This document shows positions 37,245 to 48,078 of a stretch of DNA of 64,000 nt, piece after piece (position 1 is the stretch's first letter; every line of letters starts with the position of its first letter). The notes beneath the pieces are model-generated. The model was not told the origin of the DNA and did no database searches. It worked only from the letters and a program-made list of their open reading frames with translations. The translations under genes and the position numbers were made by a program. Origin of the DNA: Gymnopilus junonius (Eukaryota; Basidiomycota; Agaricomycetes; Agaricales; Galerinaceae); contig JADNYJ010000019.1 of the NCBI GenBank assembly GCA_015501075.1, positions 124,001 to 188,000 of the forward strand, given 5' to 3'.

Positions 37245-37938
37245 TTTGTCTTTTGGTGCAAATTTGAAGCAAAGTAAAACCAACTTGATGCAGTACAGAT
37301 ATGACGTACTTTATTCTTAAGATTGATTACATAAGTAGTTATAGATCTATTCTCTACAGGATGGGCACAGCTATTAGGCTAAGGATAGGAGGTTGGTAAA
37401 TTTTATATCCCAAGTGCAAATAAAAGCCCTGATCATTGTTTGCTGGGTGCAATGGGCCCGGGGGTTTTTTCTTTTCAACATCACTAATTGTTTCCGAAAA
37501 GAGTAGCCGAATTTTCTTTGCATTGTCCAGAAATAGATCTCACCGTGACAACCACCTTGCCCATATAGTAAACGCCTGCTATGCTGTTCACCTTTTACAC
37601 GTCGTTTGCTACACAATAAAGTCTTTATGGGCCAGGAGATGGCTGATTCAAGCCGTGATGAGATGGGAAAGTACCGTAGGATGCATGGATTGGACACCGT
37701 CGGCTGTCTTAGAAACCGCATCGTTTCTTTGCTGCTATGCCACAGGACAATGGGCAAATAATGAAGGACATTGCTGTTCGGCCCTGGAAGCCGTGGCTCA
37801 TGGATCGGGCATTCAATGGTGCTTTGGCCCAGGTCCCTATTTAAAAGCCCAGCCTGCTCAAAAATGCCTCCCGCTACCGCTCGCTCCCTTACCTTTTAAC
37901 TCGGCCTAGAGCCCTTTTCGTGTATCCTTCCCCCCATC
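37245..37938. promoter_or_regulatory. divergent promoter region of NAXD and GH16 genes
   Basis: 694 bases between two divergent ATGs. A TATA-like TATTTAAAAG at about 37838-37847, roughly 100 bases upstream of the GH16 ATG, suits a secreted, highly expressed gene. A plus-strand open frame at 37436-37909 crosses this region but shows no protein-like pattern. Confidence 0.4.
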
Positions 37939-39185
37939 ATGCGTTCGGTGCTTGCTTTTATTTTTTCCTTTGTTCCACTCTTCGCACTTGCCGGCAAGTT
38001 TCACGAGTCACCCTTGCGACCTCGGCATGGAGGCCGTTCCCGTTCACTTGCACCCCGCAACACTACTTCATCCAGGACATTTGTTTTGAAGGATTATTAT
38101 CAGGGACAGTCGTTCCTTAAGTATGTCGATCTTTTACCATTCTCTCAGGACCCGTTTCTTATCCTTTCTTCGAAGCGATTGGGATTTCTTCACCGGCGAC
38201 GACCCCACCCATGGCAGTGTTAATTTCCAGAGCCGTGAAGACGCGATCAAGAAAGGTCTTGCTTTCGTGCAGGCTGATGGCACTACTGTTTTGGCTGTCG
38301 ACGACTTTACCACTCTTCCTGTTGGAAGCAAGCGCGATACGTACGCTTAGCGACTCATCTCAGGTCATCGAAACTTACTAACACCTTAATAATTAGCGTC
38401 CGTATCTCCTCGAAGAAGAGCTACAACAGCGGTCTTTTCATTGCTGATTTCTTCTCAATGCCTCACGGATGCAGCGTTTGGCCTGCATACTGGTCAGTTG
38501 GACCTCAGTGGCCTGCTGGAGGTAAGCTCCTCGTGGGTTTCATTCATGTTTGGCTCTTACATCTTTCCCAGGTGAAATCGACGTTATCGAAGGTGTAAAT
38601 ACGCAGACTACCAACCAGTATACTCTTCACACTTCGGAAGGCTGTGACATTGGTGCTGCCACCCAAGGCAAGACTCTCGTGGCGAACCTCGCGACATCCA
38701 ACATCCTGAATACCCAATGCGCAAGCAGCGACCAGGATAATCGTGGATGTGCCTTCCTTGACTCGGATGCCTCTACTTACGGCCACGGATTCAACATTCT
38801 TTCTGGAGGAGTATACGCACATTTGTGGGAGAGTACCGGCATCAAGGTCTGGCGCTTCTCTCGAGACAGCATTCCCGCCGATGTCACCGCCAAGAATCCT
38901 AATCCGTCATCGTGGGGTACTCCTGCTGCCAATTGGCCTTCCACCAGCTGTGATATTGCTTCGCATTTCTTCGACCACAATTTGGTCATCGACACTACAC
39001 TGTGTGGAGACTTTGCTGATTCAAACTATGCTCAGTCGGGCTGCCCGGGAACATGCGCCCAGGCCGTTGCAAATGCTACCAACTTCAAGTGTAAGCTTCA
39101 TGATCTCTGCGACAATTTCTTAGCATCCTGACACAGCTCTCTAGTCGCTAAGTGGAACATCAACTACGTTGCTGTCTATGAATAA
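37939..39185 (+). CDS. secreted GH16 endo-beta-1,3(4)-glucanase
   Basis: Cleaves beta-1,3/1,4-glucans, either in the fungus's own wall or in plant material. The start MRSVLAFIFSFVPLFALAG is a clear signal peptide. The mature part has DWDFFTGDDPTHGSVNFQSR and VRISSKKSYNSGLFIADFFS, then the catalytic GEIDVIEGVNTQTTNQYTLH. Here the two Glu of the E-x-D-x-x-E box are the nucleophile and the acid/base. Next come CSVWPAYWSVGPQWPAGG upstream and GGVYAHLWESTGIKVWRFSR downstream, and paired cysteines (CDIASHFFDH, TTLCGDFA). The last short exon ends FAKWNINYVAVYE. The length, about 320 residues, is normal for basidiomycete GH16. Introns are short and splice cleanly. Confidence 0.93.
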
Positions 39186-39550
39186 ATGATTTCTCGATTT
39201 CTCACGGCTTTCTTGGGGCGGAACATCTGTATCTTTACATGGCATATTTTCATCATTCATCGGCATCGTTTTTCATTTCACTTGTGCATTTGTATAGACA
39301 CCATCCACTATCCTGGCTTTCCAATACGTTCCTTACATTATTTCTTGTTATCTTATAATTATTCATGGGCATTGTACGTACTGTATTATTAGAAAGATAG
39401 GCGCTGGGCTTCTGTTTATTCTAAAATCATCATTACCAATTTTACTATCCGCGCGCCTGCCTCGTTGCCTTGAGTCTATGAAAACCCTTTATGTAAAAGG
39501 GCGGATAAAGCCGAACATTCATTCCTTTCACCAGTGGTTCCGATGTCACG
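39186..39550. other. intergenic region
   Basis: 365 bases between the GH16 stop and the multi-Zn2Cys6 gene ATG, same strand. It should contain the GH16 3' UTR (AT-rich) and the next promoter. Nothing else is seen. Confidence 0.4.
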
Positions 39551-41191
39551 ATGAGCTCGCCTCCTGTCCCGATTTCCGACAACATTAGTTCTGTGTGGCC
39601 CAGAAGGGCTTCAAAGGCGCGTTCGCTTCACCGATTCGCCAAATACCCTGTTGATCCGACTAGATCATTGCCGTAGGCTTGTGCAGGCTGCAGGTATGAG
39701 AAATGAACCTCCCAAACTCGTCGCGGCGCGACTTTGGCGTGGTGATAATTAGCTGATGGTATTATAGACGCGATAAAACTCGGTGCGATGGTGCTAGGTA
39801 TAGTCTTGTGTCCTTTGATACATGTCTCATCGACTTATCTACCGTACATGTTTCTAGACCCTGTGGTGGATGCATAAAGAAAGGTTACACCGCCGACCAG
39901 TGCACCGATGGATGCGAGTCCTGTCGACGCGCTCGCCTCCGATGTGAAGACGGCAGGCCCTGTCGGCGATGCCTGGAGATGGAAATCGATTGCGCGGAAG
40001 AAAGTAACGTTCTGGGGCAGCGCCCCTTGACTCCACCTCTTACTAGTCGAGCAGCGCGGGGTGATCGCGCTAAGCTGGCCTGCTCAAGTTGTCGAAGGGA
40101 CAATAAGAAGGTGCTAAATATCTCACCATTCTGTCTTTGAAACTACTTTGTACTTAAACACCTTTTCCTTTGCTTCATTGCATTTCAATCTTTCTATTCC
40201 GCTGGGAAGTGCGATGACCAGCGCCCCTGTTCCAGGTGCATCGCACGAGGCGACGAATGCATTCACATAGCAAGGGGCCCCAAACTCGTGAAACTGCGTT
40301 GTGAAGGGTGCCGGATTGATAATAAACGCTGTGAAGATTCAAGGCCGTGTAAGTACTGCATTGATAGTTCAAAGCAATGTGTCATCGTGCCTAGAAAAGG
40401 CAGAGGACATGGCACGAGAGTAAAAGCTGTGAGTAGCTAATATGCTGCTTTACTGTCTTAAATAACGCCGTGATAGGCATGCATGAGTTGCAGGTATCCA
40501 CACCCATTTCCTACTGTATGAGCAACTAGTCACTGAACTAAGCCCCCGCAGACGTGATAAAATCCGATGTAATGGCGACCGGTAAGTTTGTTCACAAAAC
40601 AGCGATGCTGAAATCTTATAGTGGTCGTTCAGTCCGTGCACATCGTGTGTGAAGAAAGGGTGTGAATGTATCGAGCGTGCATGCAACACCTGTTCTCGCG
40701 AGGGGAAGGCTGCTGAATGTCCTCATCGAAACGGCCAGGACTCTGGAACCTCAGCTTCTACAGGTGAATCCATTGCATCACCCGATGTGAAAGGACTTAT
40801 GCATTTTTGTTGTTCGCTTATAGGCTCTCTTGTCAATATTAAAGGCAATGAGTACCGGTTCCAACAATCTTTCCAGCCTGATCCATCGATGGAGCTATCG
40901 AGAGATAATCTCAATACTCGACATGTGCCGGCATACGCATCCGGCTTGCAGCCACACGCCGCGCAGTCTATGTATCCAAACGTCATGTCATTTGAGCATC
41001 AGTACTATTTCCCACCTCAATCCTCTGGACACGCCTCGTTCCCTGTAGTGCACAATCCGGCCTTCTCCGCCAATGATTCTGCGCAGCTAGGTTATGGCTA
41101 TGGTGAACACAATGTCAGACACACTGACAGTAACATGAACCATCCGCAAACTATTCATTCCCACCATGGCACATTCCCTCAGGCTAATTGA
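39551..41191 (+). CDS. protein with five tandem Zn2Cys6-type modules
   Basis: A probable DNA-binding regulator. From ATG 39551 (MSSPPVPISDNISSVWPRRA) spliced exons give five cysteine modules in order: ACAGCRRDKTRCDGARPCGG; CESCRRARLRCEDGRPCRRC; ACSSCRRDNKKCDDQRPCSR; CEGCRIDNKRCEDSRPCKYC; and ACMSCRRDKIRCNGDRPCTS. Each follows the Gal4-type C-x2-C-x6-C-x5-C-x2-C order. An HPQTIHSHHGTF-rich, Gln/Pro/Tyr-rich tail ends PQAN, as in an activation region. Typical fungal regulators have one such module. Introns split modules 1 and 5 at the same two codons around identical 30-nt exons. An in-frame TAG at 39674-39676 precedes module 1. It is either an intron acceptor, as in module 5, or a nonsense codon. 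The role is inferred from the modules. Confidence 0.8.
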
Positions 41192-41575
41192 ACGCATTCT
41201 GCTACTGCTACTGGGCCAAACTGTAAACAGTGCTACTTAGAATCTAATCGGACAATCTATTTTGGGCGCGTACTAATGAATCGCGATCGAAACGCGTGTA
41301 CGCGTTGTTTGGCATTGTCGGAGTCCGAAAAGCATTTACTTTACGTTGACAACAAGGTGATGTGGGAGTTTGACAACAACGGTCTCGTTGCAGAGGCCTC
41401 TAGTTGTCCACCTCCTGTCCTTTCCGTTTTGTATGCATACCTAGTTTCACATTCATTTTCCGCTACGTTATAGTCATGAAAAGCCCATTGTCTTCTCCGG
41501 AACGGTGAACATTAACTTTGCCGGTTGGCCCCCCATCACTGATCATACCATTGTTTATTACAGTGGTCCCCTTAA
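41192..41575. other. intergenic region with an unassigned Cys-containing frame
   Basis: 384 bases between the Zn2Cys6 gene and the C2HC gene. A plus-strand frame from 41276 (MNRDRNACTRCLALSESEKH) contains a CxxC pair and could be a first exon of the next gene, but no splice join could be shown. Confidence 0.3.
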
Positions 41576-43555
41576 GTGCACAGTCACGTATTTGGACAGG
41601 AAAAAGGTTTGTTGCAGTGTATCGTGCATTATTCTGCCATTTATACCGACACGTCACAGAGAAAGCGCACGACATCCAACGCTGAGTCCGTCTATACTTT
41701 GCCCACTTGCGTTCAACTACAGACCAATCACACACCATTTAGGTCTGACTCCGATTCCAGCATAGCTTCCAAATCTGTTATTAGTTCGATGAAGCCTCCC
41801 AAAACTCCCCACACCCCCAAGGAATCAAATGCTAAGGTGTGCTGACCCGTTTGTATGATCTCTACAATGGTCTGATCAATATACAGGCCCCTGCGAGCAT
41901 GGGTGCAAAGCAAGTTGGTGTCACGTAAGGCTGCCTCTTGCTGATAATCTCGAATCTGACTTCGCAAATAAGCCTACCTGGCCCATCCCCGAAGCGACCT
42001 CGACGGAGCTCCGATGATGAATCAACTGGTTCTGAAGTTAAGAAAGCATCCCATGTTCGCGCAGCGTCGTCTATCAGTTCTATAAAACAAGCTGCTCATC
42101 AAGACTCGCCATCTTTGGGTAAGAAGTCTGAGTCCGTTTCAGCTCCCATCCGCAAACCGAAGTCGAAAGCGTGCGTTCTCATTTTTTACATTTTGTATTA
42201 CATTATCTCACCCATCATAGTAAACCCGTCTCATCTACCGAAGACTTTGGTGACAGCGGCAATTCGCCGGATTCATCTGCAAAGTGCGAGTCGATATCTG
42301 CACCAGTCCGCAAACCAAAGTCTAAAGCGTGTGTTTTATTCTCTTTTTTCCCCTTGTTTTTGCCTTACCTACATTGAATGCAGAAAATCTGTCGCTGCAG
42401 ATGACTTTGATGACGGCGCATCGGTGGCAGATTCATTTATTAGTACCACCAGGATTCGACGCAACGAAGGCGAACGCATCGAATATTTCAAGAATCAGCC
42501 TGAATGCGGCAAACTAGAGCCCCATTCCGCTGAATGTATCAAGTGCAGGAAGATAGTCAACCTGGGTCGCAAGCAGACCTATGCAGTTCGGCCTTGGGAA
42601 ATTCACAGGGCCCGCTGCGACTTGAAACCAGCCCAGGTCGTCCCGTAAGCATTATATTTCATTGTTTTATTATACCTTATCAAACTTGCCTAGTGATACA
42701 TTTGATTCCTTTAAGCCATCTTCCGATACTGGCAAAGTCCAACAATCTTCTCCTGAAGTTCCTGCACGCATTATACCCACTCCTGCACGTCGCCCTACCG
42801 AGGCGGAACGAAAGGGATTTTTAGAGGACGACACACAGATTCAAGACCTCGAGGAGCACCGAGCTCGTTGTCGAAAGTGTCAGAACTGGATTGCGCTGTC
42901 TGAAACACACGCATACGCCACAGGCAACTGGGTCAAGCATAAAAATAAATGTTCTGATGCTGTGTATGGTCTTCTCTTCTTGCTTCAGTAATGTTTGTTT
43001 GACAACTATCCGCAGTCCAAGTAATCGCGTTGCGGCCGCTAAGCGAAAGCTACTTCTCGTTAATGACAAACAAGTCAAATCCTTCGCCATACGGGGGTTG
43101 AGTGCGGTTTCTGCGATGCCGCTGTTGAACTTGAAGGAGAAGGTGATTACAATCTCACCAAATGGGATGAACACAAGTCTCAATGCACCAAGTACGTTTT
43201 GGCCCATTTCCTCGATCGCTACTCATCGTTAACCAGGACTACCTCCTTGACCAGAGGCGACAGCGTGAACTGCGTTGCTTTCCCTTCCCGTTTTTCTCTG
43301 GCCCCTTCTTCAGTATCAACAGAAGATACTATTGTCGTTGACGCCGTCAACCCCCCTCCATCTCAAGGGATGAAGCGTTCTCGTGAGGAGCCGGAGGTAG
43401 TTCCAGACGATGACGCAAGGCCTTCTACCCGTCAAAGAAGGGTCTCGTATTTTCCCGCTCAGATGGAGCCCCCTAACACTGTTATGGGCTGGTTCATGCT
43501 TCCCTTCCATTCGTTTGTTCGAGGATTCAAGGAGAGTTTGAAGGACAGATCTTAA
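41576..43555 (+). CDS. protein with three C2HC 49-residue modules
   Basis: Unrecognised family. The N-terminal exons (MKPPKTPHTPKESNAK from ATG 41789, PKRPRRSSDDESTGSE) are Ser/Lys-rich and disordered, with a small tandem exon duplication at 42124-42328. Then follow three modules of the form C-x2-C-x19-H-x3-C: 42472-42618 (CIKCRKIVNL to HRARC), 42806-42952 (CRKCQNWIAL to HKNKC) and 43041-43186 (CGFCDAAVEL to HKSQC). Each is led by about 21 residues starting with an Arg, with a [YFL][FL] pair. A [YF] and a W sit at fixed places before the His. The C-terminal domain reads KRSREEPEVVPDDDARPSTR and NTVMGWFMLPFHSFVRGF, ending KESLKDRS. The third module needs one extra G in a G-run near 43100 to stay in frame. 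The start is uncertain. Zinc binding is inferred. Confidence 0.65.
42124..42328 (+). repeat. tandem duplication of a 47-nt exon segment with its donor
   Basis: 42124-42170 and 42282-42328 are both 47 nt, match at 36 of 47 positions and are each followed by a GTG-type splice donor (GTGCGT, GTGTGT). Both encode ESxSAPxRKPKSKA. The exons that follow also resemble each other (KPVSSTEDFGDSG and KSVAADDFDDGAS), so an exon-plus-intron unit was duplicated. Confidence 0.65.
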
Positions 43556-44412
43556 ACCCCGTGCCAGCCGTGCAGCATTTCCAACCCATTTGATTTTTTG
43601 TAACACCTTTGTATTGTATTCCTTTTCTCCCTTTATTTTGTTTTTATTCTACTTCAATCTATTGCGTTACTACTTTTAACTTCCAATTGCCGGTTACCTG
43701 GATGAATAATGGCCTCAACGTTTCAATACATAAACAGGCTCTTCCACGGCTGCCGGTCAAAATAACCCCATGATACCAGTCTCCGACCCACAGACCTAGG
43801 ACTCGGCTCGTTCTTTTGCCTCCATCAACCGGACTCACCGTCCGTGGCCCACCAACTGCCGCCTGGCCACGGCAGCCATGCGGACGATGCCGTGAGCCCC
43901 CTCCATTTTCATTAGACTTTTCAGGACATCAATTTGGTCCAAACACTGTCTTCATCTTAGGCCCCCCGGAATGCAGGTGCAGGTCTTCACCGCGGCAATC
44001 TTCCAAAAAACACACTGCTAACACCTCGCAAGTATATGCCTTTTTCAACACGTATCTTTTGGCCAAACCGTTGACCGCCCATTTCTTGTCGGTCCCCTTA
44101 ATCCAAGTGGCACCTGAACAAGTGGATTAATAGCTTCTTTTTTTTAGTTTTTCTCGCTGTTGTTCCTGCCATTTTCTCACAGGGCAGGTTTGTGGAGGGA
44201 CTTGACTCAGATATTTTCCGTCTTCTTCCAATTGTTGTGAGTGTTCCTTGTATTATGGGCCTATCTTTAGGCGTCATCTCACCAAGAAGTGGATCCACTC
44301 AGGAAGAAAGGTAGCATATGTTATGCCGCAGGCTGCTATCTCTTAGTAAGATTTCCTTGATTCATGTCACCCCCTTCCTTCCCTTTATTTGCCTTTGCTC
44401 CTTAGCGATCCA
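43556..44412. other. intergenic region
   Basis: 857 bases between the two C2HC genes, same strand. It holds the 3' UTR of the first and the promoter and perhaps 5' exons of the second. Plus-strand frames here (for example 43816-44130) look non-coding. Confidence 0.4.
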
Positions 44413-45163
44413 ATGGACGCCATGAAAACCCCCGCAGAAAGAGCACGAGAAAATGTCCTCCTGAATGATCCCTTGGCCCTTGTGCTGAACCCCTCATACG
44501 TGGAATGCAGGCAGTGCAACAAGAAGATTAAATTATCTTCGAAGAGCGCGTTTGACACCTTTCACTGGCGCAATCATCGTGCAAGATGCATCAAGATGGC
44601 CAAGAAGAAAGCAAAAACTGTTACTACTGCAGTGAGCCTTGCACATTTTTTGTTAAGATTTCTGAGGACTTGATGCATTAAATTACTTTTACTTTCAGCA
44701 TCGATTGGTCTCTTCTCCGCACAAGACGACCACCAGTCCAAGTCCCCGAAATTCTAATACACCACCCCTGATTGATATCTCCGACAGCGAGGAAGAGCGC
44801 CGCTCCGAACAGTCCGCTGAGGCGCAGTCCCCCCCTTACACCATCCCATCCTCTCCATTGTCCATTCAATCCCCTCTGGATATCCGACACACGGACACCA
44901 TTCTTGATGATTACATGCTTCGTTCTCATCCTGATTGCTTCCGTAAAGTGAGACCATCATCCGATCACTGGCAAACTTGGAGTTGGTCGCAGCTCAAAGA
45001 ACCTCATTTTCCTGCCCCTGCATATGGTCATTATGAATATGAATCCCAGAATGACGACGACGATGACGACTATGGCCCCTCACGACCTCCTTCTCTCGCT
45101 GATGTAGACGCAAGGGCTCGGGACGCAGTACATGCGCTCTCATTATTGGCCCAATCTCATTAA
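44413..45163 (+). CDS. protein with one C2HC 49-residue module
   Basis: Neighbour and apparent relative of the 41576-43555 gene. The start MDAMKTPAERARENVLLNDP is at ATG 44413, although an upstream exon cannot be excluded. The single module (44443-44589) reads ARENVLLNDPLALVLNPSYV, then CRQCNKKIKL, then FHWRNHRARC. It fits C-x2-C-x19-H-x3-C exactly and aligns without gaps to the three modules of the neighbour. After an intron at about 44632-44700 the rest is Ser/Pro-rich with an acidic DSEEERRSEQSAE patch. It then continues with DDYMLRSHPDCFRKVRPSSD and ends ARDAVHALSLLAQSH. No named domain is recognised. Location and partner are unknown. Confidence 0.6.
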
Positions 45164-45543
45164 TTTCATTCTTCACTTCTTCCGCATTCATTGTACTTCC
45201 CTGCTCAGTTTCGCAGGTTGCTATCGCTATTGCTTTCATCATGCTTTCTCTCCGATACATGCACCCATCTTACTTCATTGCGGCCCCGCAGCTCACTAAG
45301 ATCTAAAGAGTGTTGTACTCCGTCCCTGTACCATAGTGTAGATATTCTTTTCATTAAACAGGCAACATTTTTTCTTGCGAACGTCCTTATCCTATTTCAC
45401 TTTTTCGTTGTATATATCACACCTCACGCCATGTACATTACTATGTAGACCATACATCTGCAGTAACCTAGGAGACATGTGATTCTATGAAATCTATCTG
45501 CTACATGTCTAAAGATGAGGAACATTGAACACTCCAGAACGCT
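45164..45543. other. intergenic region
   Basis: 380 bases between convergent stops of the C2HC gene (plus) and the sirtuin (minus), so it should hold both 3' UTRs. No further gene is visible. Confidence 0.4.
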
Positions 45544-47181
45544 CTATCCTGCTGCCCGAGGGAACCGGTCGTCATCATCAGGGAGCGGTGGGTTTAAGAT
45601 CCCACTTCGAAGCATCTCAACTATAATCGGGTCTTCATGTGCACCTGTACCACTAAAATAAAAGATATTCTGTAAAGCACGACAAGGCTTCCACACAAGA
45701 GACGCCTACATGACACTCTTAGCCACATCCCTCATAACGGCACCGGTTTGAACATCAATCTTCTCAACACCTGGAAGGCCATCCGCGCGGGTAGGTCCCA
45801 CGTTTAGCAGCATAACTGGCTTTTTGAGTTCCAGTGCATGTTTGACCAATCTAAAGAAAATGCTCTCAGAATTCAGGAAGGCAAGTAAAATTACTAATCC
45901 CACCTAAATGCCGAATACGTCGCTAGAGTAGTCCCAATAAGTAGCAATCGATCACCATGTTCTATGTCTAGAAATCTTCCAAATGAAAAGAAATTGAGTT
46001 GTATGATGGCTAACCAGAATACTGGAAGGCCACGTACGACCGTTCCTTCACAGACTTGGGTATTGATTCCCCAAAGAAAATAACTTCTGGCTTGTGCTAA
46101 AGAAACATTTTTAGTAAACGGAAGTCAGTAGAATAACTAAGGCACCCACCACCGAGTTTCTGTGATTCTCCAGCATGCAATGTGGGCAGTCTGGCACAAT
46201 GAAGTCGTTGTACGAGACGCCTAAATGTTCGATAGCAACCTGGATTTGCTTGTTAATAGGGTGAATGCAAAACAGAAAAGTTTGCTTGCATCTCCATCGG
46301 GATTCGTTCTCGGTTGGGTTCCTGTGCGTTCGAGTTCATCTGCATACTCATGCCATTGAGGATTGGCGGCCGAAAGCCAATCCTGGAATGTATTGCGAGC
46401 GACAACGTGCCCTCGGCTGCAATGTACACGCTATTTTGAATTTAAGTAAAGCGCCTTGCCACTATGCTCGAGAAAGTTACGTGAAGGGTCCCGTGGAGTT
46501 CCAATATATTTTCCAAGATGCGGGAGGAACATGCAGCGGCGTGTTGTAAGGCCTTATGGTGTAAACCATCCACATTCTGACATGAAATTAAACTAAGCAA
46601 CAGGACACAGTTTTGGAGGAAACTGATTCACTTGGGTGACGATGTGAGTAATGTGGCCACAATGTTGCAAGGCTGCTAGGGCAAAATGTGTAGTATTCGG
46701 TTGGGCGTCACGAACCGGCGGGTATCCAAGATAGGACCGTAGCCTAAAAGATGTGTTATGATTGTTGAGTTTCTGTAGAATCATAACGAAGTATTCACCA
46801 ATATCTTTGCCTAGCCAAATAATTTGTAAGACGTATTGCACTCAGTCTGAGACGGTGATGAAATACCTAAATGCATGACCCTTTTCGGTTGGGTCTACTA
46901 GCTCATGGTAAAGTATCGGTCTGTAGTTGGAACTCCAGAAATAATCATAATCATAACCACGATGAGGCTTACTTGTAGTTCGGATTCATGTACCTTCCAT
47001 CGTCACCGCGATATGCTCGAATCCCAGAATCGACACTGACTCCAGCGCCTGTCAGAAGAGTAACATTTCCCTGGCCTATGAATTCTGTTAATCGGTTGAT
47101 TGCTTCTGAAATTGATTTCACAGAAAAAGTAGGCTTTGCATTGAGGATGGCTTGTGGAATGCCTGGAACAGAAATCCGCAT
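45544..47181 (-). CDS. SIRT4-type NAD-dependent sirtuin
   Basis: Class II sirtuin; the family removes acyl groups from lysines in mitochondria. The start MRISVPGIPQAILNAKP is at ATG 47181; an upstream in-frame ATG at 47277 also exists. The NAD site reads NVTLLTGAGVSVDSGIRAYR and, over an intron, VTQNVDGLHHKA. The catalytic His sits in LELHGTLHNVHC. The zinc site is built from VHCSRGHVV and VPDCPHC, so the first pair is C-x3-H rather than C-x2-C. VIFFGESIPKSVKERSYVAF, GDRLLLIGTTLATYSAFRLV and PVMLLNVGPTRADGLPG follow. It ends DDDRFPRAAG. Several introns of normal size interrupt it. The call rests on the Rossmann-fold and zinc motifs and their order. Confidence 0.9.
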
Positions 47182-48078
47182 GTGACGGTAGGTGTAAACA
47201 TTTGCCTGATGGAGTCGCGTGTACACATGCCCTTTGCAACTTGCCCGGGTTCCATCATGGAGGCAGTGCAAACGCAAACGCAGGTATTTCTTGCTTCCTC
47301 ACGTTACTTGCTCGCCACTCTCTACAACCAGAGTCACTTTAGGAAACGGTCGGTGTATACTTGCCCGGCTCTCTGTTGTCCTCGGATTTTGCACCTCAAT
47401 AAGCAGTACGGTCCCCATTATTTACCCTCAATGGTTAAAACATAAAATTCAGATATGGAACAGAGGATCGACATTAACTGTTCGGAGAACTACCTTGCAA
47501 ATTAGCTGCAAGCTAAATTGGGAGGGACTTGGTTCAAGGGTGTTACAATTTATGTTGAGTATTATCTATACCGTCAAGTCTTGACGTCCCCCGCTTCCGA
47601 TGTTCATCTGACGATCTGTTAATATCTTCACACTTGAGCACGGCAATGGCACACTTGGAAAGCATGATGGATTGGTTGGCTTCGAATCCGCCGAAAGACA
47701 CATACTGGTCGTCTTCCTGGGACGGGATTACAGTGCAGGTAAAAGCAATCTATACAATAATCTCTATTTCCTTTGATCATGAATCCCTGGACGCAGCTGT
47801 CGGGCCATGAACTTTGTGGCATTTCCAGAAATACATACGACAGGTATCAGTACTAGTTCGGCAACTATTACTATCCTTTATCGGGAGTTTGAAATCGTCG
47901 CAAAGAAAAATCGATTAGATATTTAGCACAACTCCAAGCAGCATATAATTTCATACATAGGTACATATTTGAAGTCTAAACACGGCTATAACAAAAATTT
48001 TAGCGAAAAGTAGATGTGGAAAGCACAGGAGCATTTCCGCGTCTCAAATCTCAAAACATGGGGAGATTGAAACAACTG
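47182..48078. other. intergenic region
   Basis: 897 bases upstream of the sirtuin ATG. It includes the sirtuin promoter and possibly an upstream first exon (an in-frame ATG sits at 47277). No other feature is supported. Confidence 0.35.

Noticed and set aside
37436..37909. Plus-strand frame upstream of GH16
   Set aside because: It ends just before the GH16 ATG, covers the TATA-like region and has no recognisable domain.
43816..44130. Pro-rich plus-strand frame
   Set aside because: Its composition looks like a leader region, and no module or splice join was found.
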